From positions 1,019,049 through 1,083,048 of the forward strand of contig NZ_LT839648.1 of the NCBI RefSeq assembly GCF_900176885.1: a stretch of 64,000 nucleotides of DNA, given 5' to 3'. Under the pieces are notes generated by a model. It did not search any database and was not told the DNA's origin. It saw only the letters and a list, made by a program, of their open reading frames with translations. Within the stretch, counting starts at the first letter, position 1. The number at the start of each line of letters is the position of its first letter. This stretch comes from Oceanobacillus senegalensis. Lineage in GTDB: Bacteria > Bacillota > Bacilli > Bacillales > Amphibacillaceae. This document shows positions 8,475 through 16,858 of this stretch, one piece after another. The translations under genes and the position numbers were made by a program.

Positions 8475-8553
8475 GTATTATTATATATAATGAACAATCG
8501 ATGGTTCCCGAATAAACGATTTTGATTTTACGACTATGAAAGGAGCAATATAT

Positions 8554-10500
8554 ATGGCAGCAGAAATTATGATTACATTCCCAGATGGTAATGAAAAAGG
8601 ATTTCCAGTTGGTATAACAGGGGAAGAGATTGCGGCTTCGATCTCACCTGGATTAAAAAAGCAAGCTATTGCTATTAAGTTGGACGGGGAACATGTTGAT
8701 TTACGTCGTGAACTAAAGCAAGGTGGAAAAATAGAGATTTTAACATATAAAAATGATGAAGGAATAGATATTCTTCGCCACTCGACAGCACATCTTATGG
8801 CACAAGCAATTAAACGCCTATATAAGGATGTTCAATTTGGAGTGGGTCCGGTTATTGAAGAGGGATTCTATTATGATTTGGATATGGAACATAAAATAAC
8901 TCCAGAAGATTTACCGAAAATTGAGAAGGAAATGAAGCGTATTATAGATGAGAACCTTGAAATTAAGCGTATTGAGGTATCTCGTGAGGAAGCGAAAGAA
9001 AGATTTAAAGAAATTAATGATGAGTTAAAATTAGAGCTCATCGATGCGATTCCAGAAGGAGAACAAGTGACTATTTATGAGCAAGGTGAATATTTTGACC
9101 TTTGTCGTGGAGTGCATGTTCCTGCAACAAGTAAAATTAAGGCATTTAAGCTTTTAAGTATTTCAGGTGCTTACTGGCGTGGAGATAGTAATAATAAACA
9201 ACTTCAACGTGTTTATGGAACGGCTTTTGAAAAGCCAGGACAATTAGAAGAGCATCTACGTATTTTAGAGGAGCGGAAAGAACGAGATCATCGTAAGTTA
9301 GGGAAGGAATTAGATATATTTACCGTTTCGCAAAAAGTGGGACAAGGTTTACCGCTTTGGCTTCCAAAGGGCGCAACAATTAGACGTACAATTGAACGAT
9401 ACATTGTTGATTTAGAGGAACGTTTAGGTTATGACCATGTTTATACACCAGTTCTAGGCAGTAAAGAATTATATGAAACAAGTGGACACTGGGATCACTA
9501 TCAAGAGGATATGTTTCCACCGATGGATATGGATAATGAAACATTAGTATTACGCCCGATGAACTGTCCACACCATATGATGGTATTTAAAAATCAATTC
9601 TGGAGTTATCGCCAATTACCGGTTCGAATTGCAGAGCTTGGAACAATGCATCGCTATGAAATGAGTGGTGCTTTAGCTGGACTTCAAAGGGTGCGAGGAA
9701 TGACATTAAATGATGCGCATATCTTTGTACGTCCTGATCAAATAAAAGAAGAATTTGTTCGTGTTGTAAATTTAATTCAACAAGTTTATAAAGATTTTGG
9801 ACTTAATGATTATTATTTCCGCCTATCTTATCGTGATCCTGAGGATAAGGAAAAATATATTGATGATGATGAAATGTGGGAATTGACTCAAAGTAAATTA
9901 AAAGAAACCATGGAAGAAATGAATTTGGAATATGTGGAAGCGGAAGGTGAGGCCGCGTTCTACGGTCCTAAACTTGATGTACAAGTAAAAACGGCGTTAG
10001 GTAAAGATGAAACTTTATCTACGGTTCAATTGGATGTTCTTTTACCTGAACGCTTTGATTTAACATATATTGGGGAGGATGGAAAAGAACATAGGCCAGT
10101 TGTTATTCACCGAGGGGTTGTTTCTACGATGGAAAGATTTGTTGCTTTCTTAATTGAGGAATACAAAGGAGCATTCCCTACATGGCTTGCACCGGTACAA
10201 GTTAAGGTTATACCTGTATCTCCACAAGTACACTTAGATTATGCGAAGGAAGTAGCAGAAAAACTTCGTTATCAGGGTGTACGGATCGAAGTAGATGAGC
10301 GTGATGAGAAAATTGGTTATAAAATTCGTGAAGCTCAAACGCAAAAAGTACCATTTATGCTAGTTTTAGGTGACAAGGAAATTGAAGATAATTCGGTCAA
10401 CGTACGTCGCTATGGAGAACAAAAATCAGAAACGTTATCATACAGTGACTTTGAGTCGTTGATTAATAAAGAAGTTTCAGAAAGAACCTTGAGAAAATAG
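8554..10500 (+). CDS. thrS: Threonyl-tRNA synthetase
   Basis: ThrS charges tRNA-Thr and edits mischarged serine. The 648-residue class II enzyme has an N-terminal TGS domain (about 1-63), the editing domain with [10 protein letters not shown] and a later Cys-Arg-Gly-x-His (LCRGVHVP), and the catalytic core. The core shows motif 2 ([16 protein letters not shown]), the zinc-site Cys in PMNCPHHM, and a motif 3 region ([13 protein letters not shown]). A C-terminal anticodon-binding domain follows. An ATG at 8536 lies before the AAAGGAG site (8539-8545), so the ATG at 8554 is chosen. The gene is controlled by the upstream T-box. No clear terminator follows; repeats fill the gap to infC. Confidence 0.97.
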   Translation: MAAEIMITFPDGNEKGFPVGITGEEIAASISPGLKKQAIAIKLDGEHVDLRRELKQGGKIEILTYKNDEGIDILRHSTAHLMAQAIKRLYKDVQFGVGPVIEEGFYYDLDMEHKITPEDLPKIEKEMKRIIDENLEIKRIEVSREEAKERFKEINDELKLELIDAIPEGEQVTIYEQGEYFDLCRGVHVPATSKIKAFKLLSISGAYWRGDSNNKQLQRVYGTAFEKPGQLEEHLRILEERKERDHRKLGKELDIFTVSQKVGQGLPLWLPKGATIRRTIERYIVDLEERLGYDHVYTPVLGSKELYETSGHWDHYQEDMFPPMDMDNETLVLRPMNCPHHMMVFKNQFWSYRQLPVRIAELGTMHRYEMSGALAGLQRVRGMTLNDAHIFVRPDQIKEEFVRVVNLIQQVYKDFGLNDYYFRLSYRDPEDKEKYIDDDEMWELTQSKLKETMEEMNLEYVEAEGEAAFYGPKLDVQVKTALGKDETLSTVQLDVLLPERFDLTYIGEDGKEHRPVVIHRGVVSTMERFVAFLIEEYKGAFPTWLAPVQVKVIPVSPQVHLDYAKEVAEKLRYQGVRIEVDERDEKIGYKIREAQTQKVPFMLVLGDKEIEDNSVNVRRYGEQKSETLSYSDFESLINKEVSERTLRK

Positions 10501-10522
10501 CTATATACCAATATTACAGGTA

Positions 10523-10820
10523 AATTGAGACTGGGACAAAAGTATTTTCTCTAAGTAAAAGTCGAACATAATTGGTGGATAAAAATCGCTCCGGAAATAT
10601 ACTTCGCGCACCTTAGGGCGGCTGATGAGCCCCCTTCGTGCTAACGCACTACGTCTCACCTAGGCCTCTCATCCCGCAGGACTAGGAACGCTACGGCAGC
10701 AAGGCATCGCACGAAGAAAATTGCACTTTATTTTCGAGGAGTCTACGTATATTTCCTCCGCTAAGTAGTGTGTTATTCGTCTTTTGAGTTAAATACTTTA
10801 GTTATGTCCCAGTCTCAATT
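10523..10820. repeat. MITE-like element with perfect 16-bp terminal inverted repeats
   Basis: AATTGAGACTGGGACA (10523-10538) and TGTCCCAGTCTCAATT (10805-10820) are exact inverted repeats bounding 298 bases. A further inner pair includes GGAAATATAC (near 10593) and GTATATTTCC (near 10747). There is no open frame of note, and the G/C content is higher than the surroundings. The ends resemble a GAGACTGGGACA repeat common between genes in Bacillales; no target-site duplication is obvious. Confidence 0.75.
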
Positions 10821-10849
10821 TTTTAAAGTGATCATTAAACCCCTTGGAA

Positions 10850-11010
10850 ATAAAAATCAATTATCTAACGAAGGTGTCATACTGACGGGGGCCTTCCTTG
10901 TTCTTTGGGAATAGGAGGTATCTAAAAACTCCGAAGCGGTGGTCTTCCATTACGGAGGCTGAAGCCGTGCCCTAAGGTTCGCGAACTTAAACGTGCACCA
11001 AAAAAATTTA
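10850..11010. repeat. Degenerate GC-rich intergenic repeat remnant
   Basis: This G/C-rich stretch includes GGGGGCCTTCC and GGAGGCTGAAGCCGTGCCC, which look like the palindromic intergenic elements elsewhere in the window. No intact terminal repeats or reading frame are seen. It lies between the MITE-like element and the infC promoters. Confidence 0.35.
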
Positions 11011-11134
11011 TTGTTCAATAAGTATTAAGCCAATAAGTAAAGTTACATCGACATGCACCGATAAATTTCATCAGTTGCGTCATATCATCCTTCAAAAGTG
11101 AAGGAAAACGTGTGGTAGAATTAATAAGACATGC

Positions 11135-11163
11135 TTGGTCTTTTCTAACATCTATGTTATACT
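11135..11163 (+). promoter_or_regulatory. infC operon distal promoter P1
   Basis: TTGGTC (11135-11140) and TATACT (11158-11163) are 17 bases apart. Transcription from here would pass through the hairpin at 11179-11210. Confidence 0.6.
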
Positions 11164-11178
11164 ATTAAAAGTGAAATC

Positions 11179-11210
11179 AAAAAGGATTGTTGTTTGACAC
11201 AGTCTTTTTT
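11179..11210 (+). terminator. Terminator-like hairpin between P1 and P2
   Basis: AAAAAGGATTGT (11179-11190) pairs with ACAGTCTTTTTT (11199-11210) over 12 base pairs with two G-U pairs and an 8-base loop. The loop and 3' arm contain the -35 hexamer of promoter P2, so the element could act as an attenuator for P1 transcripts. Confidence 0.6.
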
Positions 11211-11222
11211 AGATGTTATACT
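11194..11222 (+). promoter_or_regulatory. infC operon proximal promoter P2
   Basis: TTGACA (11194-11199) and TATACT (11217-11222) with a 17-base spacer make a near-consensus sigma-A promoter, with a start near 11229. Confidence 0.85.
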
Positions 11223-11228
11223 TTAAAA

Positions 11229-11372
11229 GTTGAAAAAATAAATGATCTGTAAAGACAAGTAGAAGCACCCGCTTCTCACCTGATCGACGCCATAGTGAGC
11301 AGTTGACTGGTTCCAAAATTATCATCTTTGATTGGAAACGTGTGGGTGCATTGTGTGTACCGACACTTTTTT
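11229..11372 (+). ncRNA. L20 leader controlling infC-rpmI-rplT
   Basis: The leader has AAGCACCCGCTTCTCACC (from 11264) and ends in a terminator (11340-11350 with 11356-11366, one mismatch, then TTTTTT). The 5' strand GCACCCGC at 11265-11272 can instead pair with GTGGGTGC of the terminator arm. This is the alternative fold known for the Bacillus L20 autoregulatory leader, in which r-protein L20 promotes termination. Confidence 0.85.
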
Positions 11373-11432
11373 AATGTATGAACAAATGCTTGTCCCAATA
11401 GATCAGTGAAAAAACTTTGGAGGTGGCTGAAC

Positions 11433-11951
11433 ATTAGCAAAGAGATGAACGTCAATGAAAAGATTCGTGCTAGAGAAGTACGTCTTATCGATTCAAATGG
11501 GGATCAGCTTGGTGTGAAATCACGTCAAGAGGCATTGGAGATTGCACAAACTAGAAACTTGGACTTAGTTTTAGTTGCACCAAATGCAAAACCACCTGTT
11601 TGTCGTATCATGGACTATGGTAAATACCGTTACGAGCAACAGAAAAAGGAAAAAGAAGCTCGTAAAAAGCAAAAGGTAATTAACGTTAAAGAAGTGCGTT
11701 TTACACCTGGAATTGGCGATCATGATTTCGAAACGAAATTAAAAAATGCAAGAAAATTCCTTGCAAAAGGCGATAAATTAAAAGCATCTGTTCGTTTCCG
11801 TGGACGTGCGATTACACACAAAGAACTTGGTAAAGAGGTTTTAACCCGCTTAGCTGAAGAACTTAAAGATATCGCGACAATTGAATCCAAACCGAAAATG
11901 GAAGGTCGTAATATGTTTATGATGCTCGCTCCGGTTAATGAGAAGAACTAA
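11433..11951 (+). CDS. infC: Translation initiation factor IF-3 (AUU start)
   Basis: IF-3 keeps ribosomal subunits apart and checks start codon-anticodon pairing. An in-frame GTG at 11406 lies before the ribosome binding site. The well-placed GGAGGTG (11419-11425) points to ATT at 11433, seven bases on, giving a 172-residue protein starting [20 protein letters not shown], with initiator Met in place of Ile. An AUU start is the classic infC feature allowing IF-3 to limit its own synthesis. The N-domain, the basic linker ([18 protein letters not shown]) and the C-domain are complete. It leads the infC-rpmI-rplT operon. Confidence 0.97.
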   Translation: MSKEMNVNEKIRAREVRLIDSNGDQLGVKSRQEALEIAQTRNLDLVLVAPNAKPPVCRIMDYGKYRYEQQKKEKEARKKQKVINVKEVRFTPGIGDHDFETKLKNARKFLAKGDKLKASVRFRGRAITHKELGKEVLTRLAEELKDIATIESKPKMEGRNMFMMLAPVNEKN

Positions 11952-11954
11952 TAA

Positions 11955-12179
<225 letters not shown>

Positions 12180-12234
12180 ATAAATGAGAGAATAATAAAT
12201 AGATATTTCGTGAATGTACTAGGAGGGAATTATT

Positions 12235-12591
12235 ATGCCACGTGTAAAAGGTGGAACAGTAACACGCAGACGTCGTAAACGCGTATTAAAATTAGCTAAA
12301 GGTTATTATGGTTCAAAGAGAACACTATTTAAAACAGCAAAACAACAAGTAATTAAATCAGGTCAATATGCTTACCGTGACCGTAGACAAAGAAAGCGTG
12401 ACTTCCGTAAATTATGGATTTCTCGTATTAATGCTGCTGCTCGTTTAAATGATATTTCTTACAGCAAATTAATGCACGGATTAAAAGTAGCTGGTATTGA
12501 TATCAACCGTAAAATGTTATCAGATTTAGCTGTAAATGATGAAAAAGCATTTACTCAACTTGTTGAGAAAGCAAAAGCAGCAATCAAATAA
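12235..12591 (+). CDS. rplT: 50S ribosomal protein L20
   Basis: The 118-residue protein has the L20 N-terminal basic extension ([26 protein letters not shown]) in its usual form, given here only as its opening MPRVKGGT. A globular C-terminal domain with [14 protein letters not shown] follows. It is an early-assembly large-subunit protein that binds 23S rRNA. In Bacillus it also binds the infC leader to repress this operon. The ribosome binding site is AGGAGGG and a strong terminator follows the gene. Confidence 0.98.
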   Translation: MPRVKGGTVTRRRRKRVLKLAKGYYGSKRTLFKTAKQQVIKSGQYAYRDRRQRKRDFRKLWISRINAAARLNDISYSKLMHGLKVAGIDINRKMLSDLAVNDEKAFTQLVEKAKAAIK

Positions 12592-12600
12592 GTTGTATAA

Positions 12601-12638
12601 AAGACCGAGTTCATTTTATGATGAATTCGGTCTTTTTA
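12601..12638 (+). terminator. Rho-independent terminator after rplT
   Basis: A 14-base-pair stem (12601-12614 with 12621-12634, one G-U pair) with a T-run ends the infC operon. Confidence 0.93.
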
Positions 12639-12660
12639 TTATAGAAGAAGGAGTATTACA

Positions 12661-12930
12661 ATGGAAAATTTACATATAATCTTACCTTATGTACTGGGGG
12701 TTAACTTGGTTGGCCTTTTACTAATGCGCGTTGATAAACAAAAAGCAATCAAGAAGAAATACCGTATCCCAGAAAGAACCTTTTGGTTAATTGCATTACT
12801 AGGTGGAGCAATGGGAACTTATATTGGTATGAGAATGTTCCGACATAAGACAAAGCATACTTCGTTTGTTGTTGGTATGCCAATAATCATCCTTATAAAT
12901 ATCATATTCTTTTATTATTTAGTGTCATAA
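12661..12930 (+). CDS. ysdA: DUF1294 family membrane protein (YsdA)
   Basis: This 89-residue protein has three hydrophobic segments (about 5-22, 38-56 and 67-87). Between them is the DUF1294 pattern with DKxxAIKKKYRIPERTFWL and the GGAMGTYIGMRMFRHKTKH core. Members are small integral membrane proteins of unknown function. The start at 12661 follows AGAAGGAG. Its position right after rplT matches ysdA of Bacillus; the terminator between them leaves only read-through or an unseen promoter for expression. Confidence 0.88.
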   Translation: MENLHIILPYVLGVNLVGLLLMRVDKQKAIKKKYRIPERTFWLIALLGGAMGTYIGMRMFRHKTKHTSFVVGMPIIILINIIFFYYLVS

Positions 12931-13092
12931 AGGCTCGTCTTATGTCATATAGATGTACAAGAGAAAAACGCTAGACCTTCTTCTTAAGCGGGGACTCAGA
13001 TGATGGATGAGAATTGTTTCATATAGGTGAATCGTAAAAACTTCCTTATTTTATTAACGCATCAGGGAACTACATGACAAAGGAGGAAGGAC

Positions 13093-13665
13093 ATGGAATA
13101 TGTCGGGAATTATATAATGGCGTTTATTGAGATGGGAGGATTGTTATCTCCTTTGTTCTTTATTTGTTTTCATTTGATTAGGCCATTATTTTTTATCCCG
13201 GTAATTTTTATTTGTGTTTCCGGTGGTATTCTATATGGCCCTATTGCAGGTACTATTTATTCTATTGTTGGAATCACGCTTTCTAGTGTTCTATTTTATG
13301 GTATTATTCATCGTATGCCGAAAAAGTTAGAGAGATTAGTCAATTTAAAACAAAAAATATTAGGTAAACATGCCGAAGTAAATACATCACAAGTGGCCTT
13401 ACTTCGACTCATTCCTTTTATTCATTTTCATTTATTATCCTTATGCTTAATCGAAATATCGGCTGGGCTAAAAGATTATACTAGATCATCTTTGTTATCA
13501 ACTATCCCACTATCAATTGTCTACACTTCAATTGGTGGATGGCTCTCGAACTTATCTCCATTTCATATCGTTATTTTTCTTATTGGTTTATTACCATTCA
13601 TTTATCTATTAAGAAGTAAGGAAATCATTATTAAATGGCAAGATTTCTTTCAAGTAAGCACATAG
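13093..13665 (+). CDS. VTT/TVP38 (SNARE-associated, DedA-like) membrane protein
   Basis: This 190-residue protein has about five hydrophobic segments. It shows the VTT-domain pattern: a re-entrant-looking SGGILYGPIAGTIYSIVGI segment at about residues 42-61 and a later LLRLIPFIHFHLLSL stretch at about 104-118. Relatives are thought to move lipids or couple to membrane homeostasis; the substrate here is unknown. It is not part of the usual Bacillus ysdA-ysdB pair, so it is a local insertion. The ribosome binding site is AAAGGAGGAAGG. A bidirectional terminator follows. Confidence 0.75.
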   Translation: MEYVGNYIMAFIEMGGLLSPLFFICFHLIRPLFFIPVIFICVSGGILYGPIAGTIYSIVGITLSSVLFYGIIHRMPKKLERLVNLKQKILGKHAEVNTSQVALLRLIPFIHFHLLSLCLIEISAGLKDYTRSSLLSTIPLSIVYTSIGGWLSNLSPFHIVIFLIGLLPFIYLLRSKEIIIKWQDFFQVST

Positions 13666-13675
13666 AATGTAAAAA

Positions 13676-13720
13676 TAAAAACTCGGCATTTTCCTTAAAT
13701 GGAATTGCCGGGTTTTTATT
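13676..13720. terminator. Bidirectional terminator between the VTT gene and ysdB
   Basis: AAAACTCGGCA (about 13677-13687) pairs with TGCCGGGTTTT (about 13706-13716) around a looser inner stem. A-rich and T-rich flanks suit termination on both strands for these convergent genes. Confidence 0.75.
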
Positions 13721-13721
13721 T

Positions 13722-14117
13722 CTATTCTTCCATTTTTGTAATCACTAAATCATCAATAGGATGGTTCCATTTTATGGTTGCGTGCGGATAACGTTGAAGA
13801 ATTTCATTTTCAAGATAATAGATATCATTGCGAGTAAATCCTTTTAATTCAAAGGGATCACGTACAGTGATATGAATATCAACTACTTCAAATGAATTTT
13901 CTGTTGTACCTAAATATTTTTCGCCATCAAAAAGACAGCCCTTATATACAAAATGTAGATTTTTTTTGCTGTCATTGGGTTCATCCAATAAGTAGAATTC
14001 CTTCAATTCTTTTGCTATACGAAGCTTTCTGTCGGGATTACGAATGTATTGAATCCAAGTATAGACCAATAAAACAATAGCCAACAAGATAAGTAACCGA
14101 AATAAAATGATAATCAT
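13722..14117 (-). CDS. ysdB: YsdB-like membrane-anchored protein
   Basis: The 131-residue protein starts with one transmembrane segment (about residues 3-23). A cytoplasmic or external domain follows, with FYLLDEPNDSKKNLHFVYKG and EKYLGTTENSFEVV, which matches my recollection of B. subtilis YsdB. In Bacillus, ysdB belongs to the sigma-W envelope-stress regulon and affects surface properties; its biochemistry is unknown. Here it is inverted relative to ysdA and has its own sigma-W-like promoter (14189-14215). The ATG at 14117 is the only good start. Confidence 0.8.
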   Translation of the reverse strand: MIIILFRLLILLAIVLLVYTWIQYIRNPDRKLRIAKELKEFYLLDEPNDSKKNLHFVYKGCLFDGEKYLGTTENSFEVVDIHITVRDPFELKGFTRNDIYYLENEILQRYPHATIKWNHPIDDLVITKMEE

Positions 14118-14188
14118 ACAAAATCGACTCCTATATACTATTTATTAGTCATTTAAAATTTATAATTATATGTATCTTTCCTTTACGT

Positions 14189-14215
14189 TACGTTTTTACA
14201 ATAGCTTTGGTTTCA
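14189..14215 (-). promoter_or_regulatory. Candidate sigma-W promoter of ysdB
   Basis: On the minus strand TGAAAC (14215-14210) is followed after 17 bases by CGTA (14192-14189), fitting the ECF sigma-W consensus TGAAAC-N16/17-CGTA. It lies about 70 bases upstream of the ysdB start. The family's known sigma-W control makes this persuasive. Confidence 0.65.
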
Positions 14216-14395
14216 CTAATTTCAAAATTTCATGATACAATCATGGAAAAAGAAGGGCATTTTTGGATATATTGTTATTCCTTGTTAGTGCGTTAATATT
14301 CAATACGTGCATAAATAGGGTTTATGTACATTCTATCTATTTAGTACCAAAACAACAATTTTTTAAAAAACAGCAAAAGAAATGAGGACGAAAAA

Positions 14396-14881
14396 ATGGA
14401 TTGGGATATTTTATTTTCAATGCAAAGTCAGTTGGATACATATATCAAGGAAAATCATAGCCTTGCAGAAAGAGACTTATTTCAGGAAAAATGTTTAGCT
14501 TTATTAGTAGAAATTGGTGAGCTGGCAAATGAAACTAGATGCTTTAAGTTTTGGAGTAACAAACCACGCAATGATGTCAATGTTATCTTAGAGGAATATG
14601 TTGATGGAATTCATTTTATTTTATCATTGGGGATTGATAAAGGGTATAGATACGAATCAAAAGGATTAAGTGCTGTTTCCAATAGTGAAACAGTGCAATT
14701 CAATCGAGTATTTACTACATGTGCTCAATTTCGAAGCAATCCATCGAAAGAGAATTATGAAACCTTATTTGACTCCTATATACAGTTAGGTAATATACTA
14801 GGATTTACAGAATCAGACATAAAGGATGCATATTATAAGAAGAATGAGATAAATTATGAAAGGCAGAATAAAGGATATTAG
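14396..14881 (+). CDS. Dimeric dUTPase (all-alpha NTP pyrophosphatase)
   Basis: This enzyme hydrolyses dUTP to dUMP and pyrophosphate, keeping uracil out of DNA. The 161-residue all-helical protein has the metal-binding pattern of the MazG-like dUTPase fold: ExxE at Glu39-Glu42 (EIGELANE) and ExxD at Glu67-Asp70 (EEYVDGIHF). The family's C-terminal KKNEINYERQNKGY is also present. It is unrelated to the trimeric beta-barrel dUTPases. It lies upstream of ysdC and may be co-transcribed with it; the 46-base gap has no terminator. Confidence 0.88.
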   Translation: MDWDILFSMQSQLDTYIKENHSLAERDLFQEKCLALLVEIGELANETRCFKFWSNKPRNDVNVILEEYVDGIHFILSLGIDKGYRYESKGLSAVSNSETVQFNRVFTTCAQFRSNPSKENYETLFDSYIQLGNILGFTESDIKDAYYKKNEINYERQNKGY

Positions 14882-14927
14882 TACCAGAAAACGGTATAAT
14901 TAGAAATAAAAAGGAGGCATTACATAT

Positions 14928-16013
14928 ATGACTAAGTTAGATGAAACATTAACGATGCTTAAAGATCTTACAGATGCAAGAGGTATTCCGGGTAATGAAA
15001 AGGAAGTACGTGGTGTATTTGAAAAATATATATCATCCTATGCAGATGAAATGACAACAGATAATTTAGGAAGTTCTATAGCTAAAAAAATAGGCGATGA
15101 TAAAGGACCGAAAATTATGATAGCCGGACACCTTGATGAAGTAGGCTTTATGGTAACACGTATTGACAAAAAAGGCTATATTTATTTTCAAACGGTCGGC
15201 GGTTGGTGGAGCCAAGTTATGCTTGCACAAAGAGTAACTATTCTTGGTTCAAAAGGGGATGTAACAGGTGTTATTGGTTCCAAGCCACCACATGTACTTC
15301 CTGCAGAGGCACGTAAAAAGCCGTATGATATTAAGGATATGTTTATAGATATTGGAGCTTCCAGTAAGGAAGAGGCGGAAGAGTTTGGTGTGAGACCAGG
15401 AGATTCTATCGTACCTTATTTTGAATTTACGCCACTAAAAAATGAAAAAATGCTATTAGCAAAAGCTTGGGATAATCGTATAGGGCTAGCAATTGCAATT
15501 GAAGTTCTAAAACAACTTAAGGATACTAATCATCCGAATGTTGTTTATGGTGTAGGTGATGTTCAAGAGGAAGTAGGTTTACGTGGTGCGAAAACAGCTA
15601 CTAATAAAATCCAACCAGACATTGGATTTGCTGTTGATGTTGGTATTGCTGGCGATACACCCGGAATTAAACCGCATGAAGCAGATAGTAAGCTAGGGGA
15701 AGGTCCTCAAATTATACTCTATGATGCTTCCATGGTTTCTCATAAAGGGCTACGTGATTTAGTTGTAGATACAGCAAATGAAAAAAATATCCCGTTCCAA
15801 TATGCATCCATTGCTGGTGGGGGAACAGATTCAGGTTCTATTCATCTATCTGGAAACGGTGTCCCGTCATTATCCATAACCATTGCCACACGTTACATTC
15901 ATTCCCATGCTGGCATACTGCATCGTGATGACTTTGAAAATGCAGTTAAATTAATAGTTGAAGTAATTAAAAAATTAGACGCAGATACAGTGAGAGAATT
16001 AATATTGGCTTAA
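14928..16013 (+). CDS. ysdC: M42 family metallo-aminopeptidase
   Basis: The 361-residue protein is a cytoplasmic peptidase of the M42 (TET/glutamyl-aminopeptidase) family, often mislabelled endoglucanase. Metal-binding residues can be seen in sequence: His68 and Asp70 in AGHLDEVGF, the bridging Asp in KAWDNRIGL, the catalytic Glu pair in [10 protein letters not shown], Asp in [10 protein letters not shown], and the last His in YIHSHAGIL. It forms large self-compartmentalised complexes in relatives. The ribosome binding site is AAAGGAGG. The location matches ysdC of Bacillus. Confidence 0.93.
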   Translation: MTKLDETLTMLKDLTDARGIPGNEKEVRGVFEKYISSYADEMTTDNLGSSIAKKIGDDKGPKIMIAGHLDEVGFMVTRIDKKGYIYFQTVGGWWSQVMLAQRVTILGSKGDVTGVIGSKPPHVLPAEARKKPYDIKDMFIDIGASSKEEAEEFGVRPGDSIVPYFEFTPLKNEKMLLAKAWDNRIGLAIAIEVLKQLKDTNHPNVVYGVGDVQEEVGLRGAKTATNKIQPDIGFAVDVGIAGDTPGIKPHEADSKLGEGPQIILYDASMVSHKGLRDLVVDTANEKNIPFQYASIAGGGTDSGSIHLSGNGVPSLSITIATRYIHSHAGILHRDDFENAVKLIVEVIKKLDADTVRELILA

Positions 16014-16041
16014 TAAAAACTCAGGCAGAAAATAAATGATA

Positions 16042-16099
16042 TGCTCCCCTTAAGGTAGACAGATTAAAAATAAAAATTTGTTTCTATCTTAGGGGAGGT
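16042..16099. repeat. Palindrome resembling joined insertion-sequence ends
   Basis: CTCCCCTTAAGGTAGA (from 16044) pairs with TCTATCTTAGGGGAG (to 16097), about 15 base pairs with one bulge and a roughly 23-base AT-rich loop. The arm sequence resembles the terminal repeats of IS3-family elements in Bacillaceae, an uncertain recollection. It could also terminate ysdC, though no T-run follows on the plus strand. Confidence 0.5.
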
Positions 16100-16111
16100 T
16101 TATAAGTTCTA

Positions 16112-16695
16112 TTAAGCAAAGTATTGGTTCATTACTTTCTTTACATAATTCTGAGTTTCTTTAAAAGGCGGAATTCCTTGGTATTTATCTACATTACCAG
16201 GACCTGCATTATATGCAGCAAGAGCGAGCTCGATAATCCCGTTATACTTATCAAGCATTTGTCTTAAATATTTTATCCCACCCTCAATATTTTGCTTAGG
16301 ATCAAGAGGATTGGATACTCCTAGACCGCGCGCTGTTGCTGGCATTAATTGCATAAGACCTTGTGCTCCTGCTGTACTTTTTGCTATCGAATTATAATTT
16401 GATTCTGTTTTAATAATTGCATCAATGAGCTTTTCATCAATTCCATACTTTCAGATGCGGCATTAATTTCTGATTGGAAAGATGTATTAGTAGATAAGGA
16501 TGATACATTCCCAAATGATGTTCCATTACTGATGATTGAGTTTTGTTGGATGATAGATGTATTTAGTTTTTCCTGTAGCATATGTTTAAACGTAAATTCT
16601 GCCATAGGGAATCCCCTAGATGATGGATTTCTATGTGAAGTTATAACGGACAATGCTTGTAATTGAATAAATTTCTGTAAATCCCTTATTTCCAT
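16112..16695 (-). pseudogene. Lytic transglycosylase (SLT domain), frameshifted
   Basis: Two reading frames on the minus strand together make one 195-residue transglycosylase. The first frame (from 16695) encodes an N-terminal region ending at ...INAASES. The second encodes the SLT core: [19 protein letters not shown] (with the catalytic Glu), then [19 protein letters not shown] and [18 protein letters not shown]. They join if one A is restored in the GAAAG run at about 16448-16452, so a single-base deletion is the simplest reading. The family cleaves peptidoglycan. A sequencing error cannot be excluded, so it may be functional. Confidence 0.85.
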
Positions 16696-16730
16696 ATTGT
16701 CAATTTTCCTTCATTTTCTATGACTGTATT

Positions 16731-16856
16731 CTAAAAGCTTGTTGTTTTCGATACAATAACCTTCGCTGGTTTGGTACTTACCACTCCATTAATTAAAGAG
16801 CAGCAAGATGAACAAATCATACCATTTATTTTACGGGTAATCCCGCTGATTAGCAA
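16731..16856 (-). CDS. Possible 41-residue Cys-containing ORF
   Basis: A TTG-started frame begins two bases after the ABC ATPase stop and would encode 41 residues with a CSSCC cluster at about 15-19 and a basic C-terminus ending SKTTSF. No convincing ribosome binding site precedes it. A shorter ATG start at 16820 would give 29 residues. The opposite strand also has an open frame here. I do not recognise it, and it may be noise. Confidence 0.2.
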   Translation of the reverse strand: MLISGITRKINGMICSSCCSLINGVVSTKPAKVIVSKTTSF

Positions 16857-16858
16857 AG

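Noticed and set aside
8300-8497. 65-codon minus-strand frame before thrS
   Set aside because: It is the complement of the threonine T-box and its terminator; there is no protein-like signal.
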